From: Lachnospiraceae bacterium | GTDB taxonomy: Bacteria; Bacillota; Clostridia; Lachnospirales; Lachnospiraceae | Reading direction: 5' to 3' | NCBI GenBank assembly: GCA_029068665.1 | Contig: JAIECC010000222.1 | Span: 1 to 9,856 of the forward strand | DNA: 9,856 nucleotides | Shown: positions 1 to 6,631 of the stretch, piece after piece | Position numbering within the stretch: the stretch's first letter is position 1 | How the letters are laid out: each line of letters opens with the position of its first letter | Position numbers and translations under genes: made by a program | Notes under the pieces: model-generated | Database searches by the model: none | Seen by the model: only the letters and a program-made list of their open reading frames with translations | Told to the model about the DNA's origin: nothing

Positions 1-457
1 GTGCATCAACGTGAAGCAGACTCATGATGACCGCACGGATTTCGCTGCCTACATAATGAATAGGTCCGCGGCTGAAGTTTTCGTTTTTAATACCGATTTT
101 ATAGGATTCTCTGGTGTTTTCATTTAAAATAAAGAAAATGGTAGGCTCCTTAATTTCGGTGTTGATCATATCCTTGATTTTGGCAGTCTTAATATTATCA
201 TTGGGTTCGAGGCCGGTTCCATACCAGACATCGCATTCTCCTAAGCCAGCCTCCCAGATTTCATAGCAAAGATTCTTATGGCTTGCATCGGCAAATACCA
301 TGACCCGTTTGTGGGATTCGATGGATGGGATGACATTTTTCTTTTTCTGGCAAATATTTAGTAATTTTATTTTTTCCGGACTGATATCCATTTGTTCGGC
401 AAAGTATCCGGTCCAATTTAACATGGAACTGTTGGAAAAAATGTTTGTATTGCTCAT
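1..457 (-). CDS. Corrin methyltransferase-like protein (half CbiE joined to CbiT), 3' end outside window
   Basis: The frame is open from an ATG at 457 to the window edge (152 codons) with no stop. An AAGGAG ribosome site lies at 468-473, ten bases upstream, and an in-frame stop just beyond it fixes the N-terminus. Residues about 10-111 follow the second half of CbiE (precorrin-7/cobalt-precorrin-7 C5-methyltransferase): an SS...YFAEQ helix, a strand at 51-57 (RVMVFAD), AGLGE at 70-74, and a YGTGLEP turn at 79-85. Residues 121-150 (GIKNENFSRG, then EIRAVIMSLL) resemble the start of CbiT, the C15-methyltransferase/decarboxylase, before its SAM-binding loop. The first half of CbiE is absent, and the upstream DNA is occupied by another gene. 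Family membership is inferred from remembered patterns. The rest of the CbiT domain lies off the window, so activity cannot be judged. A diverged SAM methyltransferase with another substrate is possible. Confidence 0.62.
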   Translation of the reverse strand, partial: MSNTNIFSNSSMLNWTGYFAEQMDISPEKIKLLNICQKKKNVIPSIESHKRVMVFADASHKNLCYEIWEAGLGECDVWYGTGLEPNDNIKTAKIKDMINTEIKEPTIFFILNENTRESYKIGIKNENFSRGPIHYVGSEIRAVIMSLLHVDA

Positions 458-483
458 GCTGGTCACACTCCTTTTTATTTAAT

Positions 484-512
484 ACTATACCATACCTGAA
501 TAGGATTTTCCA
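484..512 (-). promoter_or_regulatory. Candidate promoter for the CbiE/CbiT-like gene
   Basis: On the minus strand there is a TGGAAA -35 (507-512), a 17-base spacer and a TATAGT -10 (484-489). This would give a leader of about 20 bases before the ATG at 457. The -10 matches consensus at 5 of 6 and the -35 at 4 of 6. No equally good plus-strand promoter for the divergent gene was found in 458-613. Confidence 0.45.
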
Positions 513-598
513 TGTGAAAGCGGTTTGTTTTATAGAATATTTCTTGAAAATATAGAGCGAATGGATTTCCTCTGCATAGGATACATATTAGAAGGAAT

Positions 599-1636
599 AT
601 GGGGGCGTGGTACATGAAAAGTGGCATTAGTATAAGTGGAACACAAGGAATAATAGACTGGAAAAAGGTTAAGGAATCAGATATAGATTATGCTATGCTT
701 TGCTGTGGCTCTGGTACGGCTGCAGGCTTACAGGAAGATTCGTTTTTTCAGAGAAATGTGAAAGCATGTATGGAGTATCAGATTCCTTTTGGTACATACT
801 TTGATTCTTGGGCAATGGATGAGGTGCAAAGCGGAAAAGAAGCAGAATTTGTACTGGAACTGCTGGAACAATATTCGCCGGAATATCCGGTTATGCTCCA
901 TTTGGAAGAACGGAATCCTATATCAACTTTGAAAAGTGAAAAGATTGGTGATATTGCACAGGCATATTGTGAAAGAGTAAAGCAGGCAGGCTATTTGCCG
1001 GGAATTTGTGCAACCAAATATTGTTTTACCGTCATGTTGACGGATATGCGGTTTGAACACTGGGTCCGGTGGGTGGTACAGCATTATAAGGAATGCACTT
1101 ATGCGGGAGTCTATCACATGTGGCAGTATACTTCTGATGCAAGGCTGCAGGGGATTCAGGGCTCGGTAAAGCTGAGTGAGAGTTATCTGGATGACTGTGC
1201 CCCCCAGGAAGAAAAACCGGGACAAAGGGCTGAAGGCAAGGGAATGCCATTGCCGGATCTGCATGGCTATATAGGGCTATCTCTTGCCGGCGCTTTGAAT
1301 GCCAAGGGATATCCTTCAGATTTTGCCTATCGGGCGGCCCTGGCGGCAGATATAAAGCTTGTGGATCGAAAGACAGATTACAGGGGAACAGCGGAACAGA
1401 ATCTAAAGCTGTTGCGCAGACTTGGAGGCACTGTATCCTCCTCTAAGATGCTTCGGGAAGGAACCTATATAAAATTAAAAGAGGGAAGCAAGAATATTAA
1501 TACCGGTATGCCCTTTGGAGATGAAGTGTATGAGAATACCTATCAGGTTATATCCATATCAGGAATCTCGGTTATTTTTGGCATACAGGGGGTAGTAATC
1601 GGCAAGGTAAATCGAAATTCAATTCTAGTTGTATAA
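599..1636 (+). CDS. GH25 (lysozyme-like) protein with degenerate active site and C-terminal wall-binding-like domains
   Basis: Residues about 9-197 follow the GH25 muramidase barrel in order: a first strand with GISISGTQG (9-17), IDW at 19-21, a YF.S..MDE region (67-75), YPVMLHLEE (96-104), a YCERV...GYLPGICA helix-strand (123-138) and the late MWQYTSD motif (174-180). GH25 enzymes use Asp in the first strand (DxS), Asp and Glu in DxE, and an Asp in the late VDxN. Here these read SIS, HLE and VKLS, so only Glu103 remains. Residues about 217-277 resemble an alpha-helical module seen in clostridial wall lytic enzymes (LSLAGAL...SDFAYRAALA...GTAEQN). The last 60 residues look like a small beta domain. 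No signal peptide is visible. ATG 599 has its AAGGA only two bases away, so ATG 614 (MKSGIS, 340 residues) is an equally likely start. Probably a non-enzymatic wall-binding or intracellular relative. Confidence 0.75.
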   Translation: MGAWYMKSGISISGTQGIIDWKKVKESDIDYAMLCCGSGTAAGLQEDSFFQRNVKACMEYQIPFGTYFDSWAMDEVQSGKEAEFVLELLEQYSPEYPVMLHLEERNPISTLKSEKIGDIAQAYCERVKQAGYLPGICATKYCFTVMLTDMRFEHWVRWVVQHYKECTYAGVYHMWQYTSDARLQGIQGSVKLSESYLDDCAPQEEKPGQRAEGKGMPLPDLHGYIGLSLAGALNAKGYPSDFAYRAALAADIKLVDRKTDYRGTAEQNLKLLRRLGGTVSSSKMLREGTYIKLKEGSKNINTGMPFGDEVYENTYQVISISGISVIFGIQGVVIGKVNRNSILVV

Positions 1637-1658
1637 TAGTGGGAAACAGTGGTATAAT
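1629..1658 (+). promoter_or_regulatory. Candidate promoter for dtd-metH
   Basis: A perfect TATAAT (1653-1658) lies 18 bases after a weak TTGTAT (1629-1634), which overlaps the end of the preceding gene. A second TATAAT sits at 1632-1637 without a good -35. The leader to the dtd start would be about 60 bases, too short for a cobalamin or SAM riboswitch. Confidence 0.45.
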
Positions 1659-1727
1659 CAAAACGCTTGAAACAAGGTATGTGAAATATATAAGAGCCAA
1701 AGAGAAATAGATATAAGGAGAAATAGA

Positions 1728-2177
1728 ATGCGCTTGGTAATACAACGGGTTACTCATGCCTCGGTCACAATCGATGGTCGGGAGGCAGGAAGAATCGAAC
1801 AGGGGTTTTTGGTCCTCATTGGTGTGGAGCAGGAGGATACCAGGGAAATAGCGGATAAGATGCTGAAAAAGATGTTGAATCTACGGATTTTTTCGGACGA
1901 AAACGGAAAAACCAATCTTAGTCTTAGAGATGTAAATGGTGCTTTGCTTTTGGTATCACAGTTTACCCTTTGCGCAGACTGCCGGAAGGGAAACCGGCCC
2001 TCCTTTGTCCATGCCGGTCCGCCGGAGCAGGCAAAGGAGCTGTATGAATACATGGTGGAATATTGCAAAGCATCTGGAGTGACAACAGAGCAAGGTGAAT
2101 TCGGCACTGACATGAAGGTAGAGCTGTTGAATGACGGTCCCTTTACCATTCTGTTAGACAGCCGTGAGATATGCTGA
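1728..2177 (+). CDS. dtd: D-aminoacyl-tRNA deacylase
   Basis: DTD hydrolyses D-amino acids (and glycine) wrongly attached to tRNA, a cytosolic proofreading step. The 149-residue length is normal for the bacterial family. It starts MRLVIQRV, carries the SQFTL motif (77-81) of the active site followed by a KGNRPSF stretch (87-93), and ends with the NDGPFT loop (135-140) that holds the Gly-cisPro pair (137-138) giving chiral selectivity. Phe139 replaces the commoner Val, a conservative change. AGGAG sits about seven bases before the ATG. metH begins 15 bases after the stop, so the two are likely co-transcribed. The functional link between them is not obvious. Confidence 0.96.
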   Translation: MRLVIQRVTHASVTIDGREAGRIEQGFLVLIGVEQEDTREIADKMLKKMLNLRIFSDENGKTNLSLRDVNGALLLVSQFTLCADCRKGNRPSFVHAGPPEQAKELYEYMVEYCKASGVTTEQGEFGTDMKVELLNDGPFTILLDSREIC

Positions 2178-2192
2178 AAAGGGAGATAGGAC

Positions 2193-4625
2193 ATGACGAA
2201 AGAACAAATACGAGATCTAATGAACAGCAGAGTTTTAGTTCTGGATGGTGCTACCGGAACGAATTTGCTTCAGGCAGGTATGCCTATCGGAGTGTGCCCG
2301 GAGCAGTGGATTCTGGAGCATCCTCAGGTTATGATTGATTTGCAGGCATCTTATATTGAGGCGGGAACACATATTGTATATGCACCTACTTTTACTGCAA
2401 ATCGAATTAAGCTGGCAGAGTACGGATTGGCAGACCGCATCGAAGAGATGAATAAGGAACTGGTTGCTATTTCAAAGCGGGCGGTTATAAAAGCAGGTTC
2501 CCGAGGCTATGTGGCAGGAGATATTACTATGACCGGCAAGCAGCTTGTGCCTATGGGAGATATGGAGCTGGAAGAGCTGATTGATGTATATAAGGAGCAG
2601 ATTGGTTATCTGGCAGAAGCAGGAGTGGATTTGCTGGTAGTAGAGACTATGATGAGTCTGGCAGAGGCAAGAGCAGCTGTGATTGCTGCCAAGGAAACCT
2701 GTGATTTGCCTATATTTGTAACTTTGACCTTTAATGAGGATGGCAGGACTCTGTTTGGTACGGATCCGGTAACGGCAGTTAACGTGCTGCAGAGTCTTGG
2801 CGTAGATGCCATTGGGGCTAATTGTTCCACCGGGCCGGAGGAAATGTGTCAGGTCATTGCAGAAATGAAACAATATGCCAATGTTCCGATTATAGCAAAA
2901 CCAAATGCAGGCATGCCGGAGCTGGTAAATGGTGAAACCATATATGCCATGACGCCGGAGGAATTCGCAGAAGCAGGGCAGCAGCTGGTAGAAGCCGGAG
3001 CCGGAATCATCGGTGGATGCTGTGGAACCACGCCGAAGCATATCATGACCCTTGCCCGGGAAATCAAAGGAATGGAGCCGCCGGAAATTAATCAGCAGAA
3101 ATATCGCTTATTATCTTCGGAGCGAAAGACAATAGAGTTGGATATTAACGGTTCCTTTCTGGTAGTAGGAGAACGAATCAATCCTACCGGAAAGAAGAAA
3201 TTGCAGGAAGAACTTCGTCGGGGCAGTCTGGAGCTGGTTCTGGAAATGGCAGAGGATCAGGAGGAACAGGGTGCAGAGATTCTGGATATCAATATGGGAA
3301 TGAATGGAATTGATGAGAAGGAAATGATGCTGAAGACGGTACAGGCAGTCAGCAATGCGGTTTCCCTTCCGCTTTGTATTGATTCCAGCCATGTAGACAT
3401 TATAGAAGCAGCTCTCCGGAATTATCCGGGACGTGCGTTAATCAATTCCATTTCCTTTGAACATCCCAAGGTGGACGAATTACTTCCGGTTGCGAAAAAA
3501 TACGGAGCTATGTTTATATTGCTTCCGTTATCGGATAAGGGACTGCCGGAATCCATGGAGGAAAAACACGAGATTATTCATGCTGTTTTAAATCAGGCCT
3601 GGAGCCTCGGATTCTGCAAAGAAGATATTGTAGTGGATGGACTGGTGGCAACAGTAGGAGCCAATAAAAATGCAGCATTGGAAACTCTGCAGACAATTTC
3701 TTATTGTAAGAATGAACTGCAGTTGGCAACAATCTGTGGTCTTTCCAATATCTCTTTTGGACTGCCGGAGCGGATCAACGTAAATGCGGCATTTTTAACA
3801 ATGGCAATCGCACATGGACTGACCATGGCAATCGCCAATCCGTCACAAGCCATGCTGATGAATGCGGCATTTGCTTCGGATCTGCTGTTGAATAAGGAAG
3901 CGGCGGATGTGCGATACATTGAGCGGATGAATACCCATGCTACCAGCGTGGTGGTGACAGCTACGAACAAAAACGGTGGAAATGGACCGGATCAGAACCG
4001 GCCGCCGATTTACGAAGCAGTCATGAAAGGGAATAAAGAACGGATTATAGAGAGGGTAGAAGCTGAACTACAAAATGGAACTACACCGGAGACTATCATT
4101 GATACCATACTGATTCCGGCCATCAACGAAGTAGGCGACCTGTTTAATAAGAAGATTTATTTCCTTCCCCAGTTGATTGCAAGTGCAGAGACAATGGAAC
4201 AGGCAATTCAATATCTGGAACCGAAATTAGTGAAAAAAAATACCGGGGAGGAAATGCCGACCATTGTGATTGCTACCGTGGAGGGAGATATTCATGATAT
4301 AGGGAAGAATCTGGTGGCACTGATGCTTCGGAACTACGGTTATCGTGTTCTGGACCTGGGCAAAGATGTTCCCAAGGAAGAAATCGTAGAGACTGCAGTC
4401 AAAGAAGGAGCATCCATTATTGCCTTATCTGCCCTGATGACAACCACAATGATGCGGATGAAGGATGTGGTAGAATATGCAAAGAAAAAGAAGGTAAAGG
4501 CCAAGGTGATGATTGGCGGTGCTGTCATTACACAAAGCTTTGCAGATGAGATTGGCGCAGACGGCTATTCCAGGGATGCAGCGGAGGCAGTAAAGGTGGC
4601 AGGAAGGCTGACTGGCAGGGAATGA
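2193..4625 (+). CDS. metH: Cobalamin-dependent methionine synthase, core without reactivation domain
   Basis: Transfers methyl from 5-methyltetrahydrofolate via cobalamin to homocysteine, making methionine. Domain order matches MetH. Residues 1-290 form the homocysteine/betaine-type barrel, starting DGATGTN (18-24), with the three zinc cysteines Cys211 (GANCS) and Cys276-Cys277 (GGCCG). Residues about 317-575 form the pterin-binding barrel (VVGERINPTG, 324-333; DINMGMNG). Residues about 600-690 are the helical B12 cap. Residues 692-810 are the Rossmann B12 domain with GDIHDIG (698-704), where His701 is the expected lower cobalt ligand, plus IGGA at 774-777. At 810 residues it lacks the C-terminal AdoMet-binding reactivation domain of about 330-350 residues found in E. 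coli MetH. Short forms of this kind occur in Thermotoga and many Clostridia, where a separate activation protein is expected. None is encoded here. GGGAG and AGGA lie just before the ATG. Confidence 0.95.
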   Translation: MTKEQIRDLMNSRVLVLDGATGTNLLQAGMPIGVCPEQWILEHPQVMIDLQASYIEAGTHIVYAPTFTANRIKLAEYGLADRIEEMNKELVAISKRAVIKAGSRGYVAGDITMTGKQLVPMGDMELEELIDVYKEQIGYLAEAGVDLLVVETMMSLAEARAAVIAAKETCDLPIFVTLTFNEDGRTLFGTDPVTAVNVLQSLGVDAIGANCSTGPEEMCQVIAEMKQYANVPIIAKPNAGMPELVNGETIYAMTPEEFAEAGQQLVEAGAGIIGGCCGTTPKHIMTLAREIKGMEPPEINQQKYRLLSSERKTIELDINGSFLVVGERINPTGKKKLQEELRRGSLELVLEMAEDQEEQGAEILDINMGMNGIDEKEMMLKTVQAVSNAVSLPLCIDSSHVDIIEAALRNYPGRALINSISFEHPKVDELLPVAKKYGAMFILLPLSDKGLPESMEEKHEIIHAVLNQAWSLGFCKEDIVVDGLVATVGANKNAALETLQTISYCKNELQLATICGLSNISFGLPERINVNAAFLTMAIAHGLTMAIANPSQAMLMNAAFASDLLLNKEAADVRYIERMNTHATSVVVTATNKNGGNGPDQNRPPIYEAVMKGNKERIIERVEAELQNGTTPETIIDTILIPAINEVGDLFNKKIYFLPQLIASAETMEQAIQYLEPKLVKKNTGEEMPTIVIATVEGDIHDIGKNLVALMLRNYGYRVLDLGKDVPKEEIVETAVKEGASIIALSALMTTTMMRMKDVVEYAKKKKVKAKVMIGGAVITQSFADEIGADGYSRDAAEAVKVAGRLTGRE

Positions 4626-4668
4626 AAAAATAAACAGGCAGGAACTCAGAAATTATTATGAACTGGGT

Positions 4669-4697
4669 TTGACAAGGAAAGAAATAGTTGCTACAAT
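4669..4697 (+). promoter_or_regulatory. Strong sigma-70-type promoter for ilvN-ilvC
   Basis: A perfect TTGACA (4669-4674), a 17-base spacer and TACAAT (4692-4697, 5 of 6) stand in the 135-base gap after metH. Transcription would start near 4704, leaving a leader of about 55 bases before ilvN. That is too short for a T-box, and no attenuator hairpin is visible. The ilv genes therefore probably form a separate unit from metH. Confidence 0.8.
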
Positions 4698-4760
4698 GAC
4701 AGTTGAATTCCTTGTATACTTACAGTGCAGGGGAGAGAAATCGAAAGGGTGGTACATAAC

Positions 4761-5252
4761 ATGAAGAAACGAATATTATCACTTTTGGTTGTGAACTCAT
4801 CCGGTGTGTTGAGCCGTGTTTCGGGAATGTTTAGCCGTCGTGGTTATAACATTGACAGCTTAACCGTTGGAGTGACGGAGGATCCGAAGTATTCCCGCAT
4901 AACGGTAGTGGCCAGCGGCGATGACCGGACATTGGATCAGATTGAGAAGCAGCTTTATAAATTAGAAGAGGTAATTCAGGTCGCTGAATTAGAGGATGGC
5001 GATTCTGTTTGCCGGGAGCTGGTGTTGATTAAGGTACAGGCCAAGAAGGAAGAAAAGCAGCAGATTATTGCGGTTGCTGATGTGTTCCGAGCAAAGATTG
5101 TAGATGTGGCAGTTGAGTCTTTGATGATTGAATTGACCGGCAGCATGAGCAAGGTTGATGCGTTTTTGAAGCTGTTAGATGGGTTTCATGTTCTCTCTGT
5201 GGTGCGGACAGGCTTAACCGGTCTGCCAAGAGGAAATTACAGTGACAAGTAA
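4761..5252 (+). CDS. ilvN: Acetolactate synthase small (regulatory) subunit
   Basis: Regulatory partner of the IlvB catalytic subunit in the first common step of valine, leucine and isoleucine synthesis. It activates the enzyme and usually confers valine feedback inhibition. Residues 1-75 are an ACT domain very close to E. coli IlvH: MKKRILSLLV, then GVLSRVSGMFSRRGYNIDSL (15-34), with Asn12 and Gly15 at the valine-contact positions. Residues 80-163 are the C-terminal subunit domain, with FRAKIVDV (109-116) and the ending TGLTGLPRG. Length is 163 residues from this ATG, normal for the family. An upstream in-frame GTG at 4725 has no ribosome site, whereas AAGGGTGG lies eight bases before 4761, so I take the ATG. 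ilvB is not adjacent. ilvC follows after 83 bases. Confidence 0.95.
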   Translation: MKKRILSLLVVNSSGVLSRVSGMFSRRGYNIDSLTVGVTEDPKYSRITVVASGDDRTLDQIEKQLYKLEEVIQVAELEDGDSVCRELVLIKVQAKKEEKQQIIAVADVFRAKIVDVAVESLMIELTGSMSKVDAFLKLLDGFHVLSVVRTGLTGLPRGNYSDK

Positions 5253-5332
5253 TTACTTCTATATAATAAAGTAATCACTATATATCTGCACAAAGGTGCA
5301 GCCAACATTTATCTATTACAGGAGGAAGTAAT
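5247..5332 (+). promoter_or_regulatory. ilvN-ilvC intercistronic structured region
   Basis: The heptamer AAGTAAT occurs three times: at 5247-5253 over the ilvN stop, at 5269-5275, and at 5326-5332 directly after the ilvC GGAGG. Its complement ATTACTT is at 5252-5258. It can pair with 5269-5275 (7 bp, 10-base loop) or with 5325-5332 (8 bp plus a G-U), which would cover part of the ilvC ribosome site. Between them is a perfect 6-bp hairpin, CTGCAC/GTGCAG (5286-5291 and 5296-5301), with an AAAG loop. The repeats and pairings are seen directly. A regulatory role is inference. Confidence 0.4.
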
Positions 5333-5335
5333 AAA

Positions 5336-6352
5336 ATGGCAAAGATTTTTTATCAGGAAGATTGTAACTTATCGTTATTGGATGGCAAGACCATTGCAGT
5401 CATTGGTTACGGAAGCCAGGGACATGCTCATGCATTAAATGCAAAAGAATCAGGATGCAACGTTATTATCGGTCTGTATGAAGGAAGCAAATCCTGGGCA
5501 AAGGCTGAAGCTCAGGGCTTTGAAGTGTATACAGCAGCAGAAGCGGCAAAGAAAGCAGACATTATCATGATTTTGATTAATGATGAATTACAGGCTGCCA
5601 TGTATAAGAAGGATATTGAGCCAAACTTAGAGGCAGGCAACATGCTGATGTTTGCTCATGGCTTTAATATTCATTTTGGACAGATTGTTCCGCCAAAGGA
5701 TGTGGATGTAACCATGATCGCACCGAAGGGGCCTGGTCATACTGTTCGCAGCGAGTATCAGGCAGGTAAGGGTGTTCCGTGTCTGATTGCAGTAGAGCAG
5801 GATGCAACCGGAAAGGCACAGGATATGGCACTTGCTTATGCTCTGGCAATTGGCGGTGCAAGAGCCGGTGTTCTGGAAACTACCTTCCGTACAGAGACAG
5901 AAACCGATCTTTTTGGTGAGCAGGCAGTTCTTTGCGGCGGTGTATGTGCATTGATGCAGGCAGGCTTTGAGACTTTGGTGGAAGCAGGCTATGATCCGAG
6001 AAATGCATATTTTGAATGTATTCATGAGATGAAGCTGATCGTAGATTTGATTTATCAGAGCGGTTTCGAGGGAATGCGTTATTCCATTTCCAATACAGCA
6101 GAATATGGTGATTATATTACAGGACCAAAGGTAATTACAGAAGAGACAAAGAAGACCATGAAGAAAATCTTAAGTGATATTCAGGACGGTACCTTTGCAA
6201 AAGATTTCTTATTAGATATGTCACCAGCTGGCGGACAGGCTCATTTTAAGGCAATGCGTAAGCTACATGCAGAGCATCCGTCAGAGATTGTCGGAAAAGA
6301 TATTCGTAAGCTGTATAGCTGGAATGGCGAAGATAAGTTAATTAATAATTAA
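5336..6352 (+). CDS. ilvC: Ketol-acid reductoisomerase (class I)
   Basis: Converts 2-acetolactate to 2,3-dihydroxyisovalerate (and the acetohydroxybutyrate equivalent) by Mg-dependent isomerisation and NAD(P)H reduction, the second common step of branched-chain amino acid synthesis. The 338 residues fit the short class I form. The N-terminal Rossmann domain has GYGSQGHAHALN (24-35). The all-helical C-terminal domain carries metal ligands Asp191 and Glu195 (DLFGE), and Glu227 and Glu231 (ECIHE). His108, Lys131 and Ser252 complete the active site. The loop that normally reads the cofactor 2'-phosphate is GLYEGSKSW (46-54), with Tyr48 where many NADPH enzymes have Arg, so the NADPH/NADH preference cannot be assumed. 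GGAGG lies ten bases upstream of the ATG. It is followed by an intrinsic terminator. Confidence 0.97.
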   Translation: MAKIFYQEDCNLSLLDGKTIAVIGYGSQGHAHALNAKESGCNVIIGLYEGSKSWAKAEAQGFEVYTAAEAAKKADIIMILINDELQAAMYKKDIEPNLEAGNMLMFAHGFNIHFGQIVPPKDVDVTMIAPKGPGHTVRSEYQAGKGVPCLIAVEQDATGKAQDMALAYALAIGGARAGVLETTFRTETETDLFGEQAVLCGGVCALMQAGFETLVEAGYDPRNAYFECIHEMKLIVDLIYQSGFEGMRYSISNTAEYGDYITGPKVITEETKKTMKKILSDIQDGTFAKDFLLDMSPAGGQAHFKAMRKLHAEHPSEIVGKDIRKLYSWNGEDKLINN

Positions 6353-6367
6353 TTGAAAAAATATGTA

Positions 6368-6412
6368 AGCAGGAAACCCACTGCCCTATGGCTTTGGGTT
6401 TCTTTGCTTTTT
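6368..6412 (+). terminator. Intrinsic terminator of the ilv unit
   Basis: An 8-bp stem GAAACCCA/TGGGTTTC (6373-6380 with 6395-6402) is extended inside by GCC/GGC around a CTAT loop and outside by AGCA/TGCT (6368-6371 with 6405-6408), then runs into TTTTT (6408-6412). It sits 15 bases after the ilvC stop. A looser T-run also follows the stem on the minus strand, so it may also stop transcription of the convergent small gene. Confidence 0.85.
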
Positions 6413-6422
6413 ATCCATTTGC

Positions 6423-6608
6423 CTAGAGTCGCTTTGCAATGGCATCGTATAAATCTAAGGTACAATGCTCGTCCTTGGCAAAATGCTTGCAGTTCAAACA
6501 GCTTGGACTGCTTGGTGCTTCGTTACAGAAGCAGTTTGGCTGGGTTACATGCTCGTAAGCACTGCAACGCTCAGCAACACCCATATAAGTTTCCTGAGAA
6601 CTACGCAT
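6423..6608 (-). CDS. Small cysteine-rich protein, unknown function
   Basis: A 61-residue protein with six cysteines: Cys15, a CFC pair (26, 28), a CLNC pair (37, 40) and Cys49 in the segment CLNCKHFAKDEHC. This is a typical spacing for a zinc knuckle or a small iron-sulphur site. The C-terminus (LDLYDAIAKRL) looks helical. There is no signal peptide or membrane segment, so it is probably cytosolic. Support for a real gene: AAGGGAG seven bases before the ATG, a promoter upstream, a stop just before the shared terminator region, and a protein-like composition that the overlapping plus-strand frame lacks. It is monocistronic, convergent with ilvC and divergent from the CNNM gene. I do not recognise a named family. 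Metal binding is inference from the cysteine pattern. Confidence 0.75.
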   Translation of the reverse strand: MRSSQETYMGVAERCSAYEHVTQPNCFCNEAPSSPSCLNCKHFAKDEHCTLDLYDAIAKRL

Positions 6609-6631
6609 GATCGGACTCCCTTCAGATAGAA

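Noticed and set aside
300..482. 60-residue plus-strand frame with hydrophobic stretches
   Set aside because: It lies opposite the CbiE/CbiT-like gene, whose minus-strand frame is open, has a ribosome site and matches a family. The hydrophobicity is a complement effect.
1637..1727. Cobalamin or SAM riboswitch upstream of dtd-metH
   Set aside because: Only 91 bases are available and no conserved riboswitch core is present. Regulation of metH by such an element is not supported here.
2472..3041. 189-residue minus-strand frame
   Set aside because: Shadow of the homocysteine domain of metH. It is rich in Cys, His and Tyr from reverse-complement codons and has no start signal.
4626..4760. T-box leader, attenuator or CodY site upstream of ilvN
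   Set aside because: The leader after the promoter is about 55 bases, with no T-box sequence, leader peptide rich in Leu/Val/Ile or terminator hairpin. AT-rich patches do not approach the CodY consensus.
5237..5267. Separate promoter for ilvC using TATAAT at 5262
   Set aside because: The -10 is perfect, but the best -35 is a poor TTACAG at 19 bases. Read-through from the strong ilvN promoter is a sufficient explanation.
6353..6610. 85-residue plus-strand frame directly after ilvC
   Set aside because: It starts at a TTG immediately after the ilvC stop, runs straight through the intrinsic terminator and is antisense to the better-supported cysteine-rich gene. Its composition does not look protein-like.
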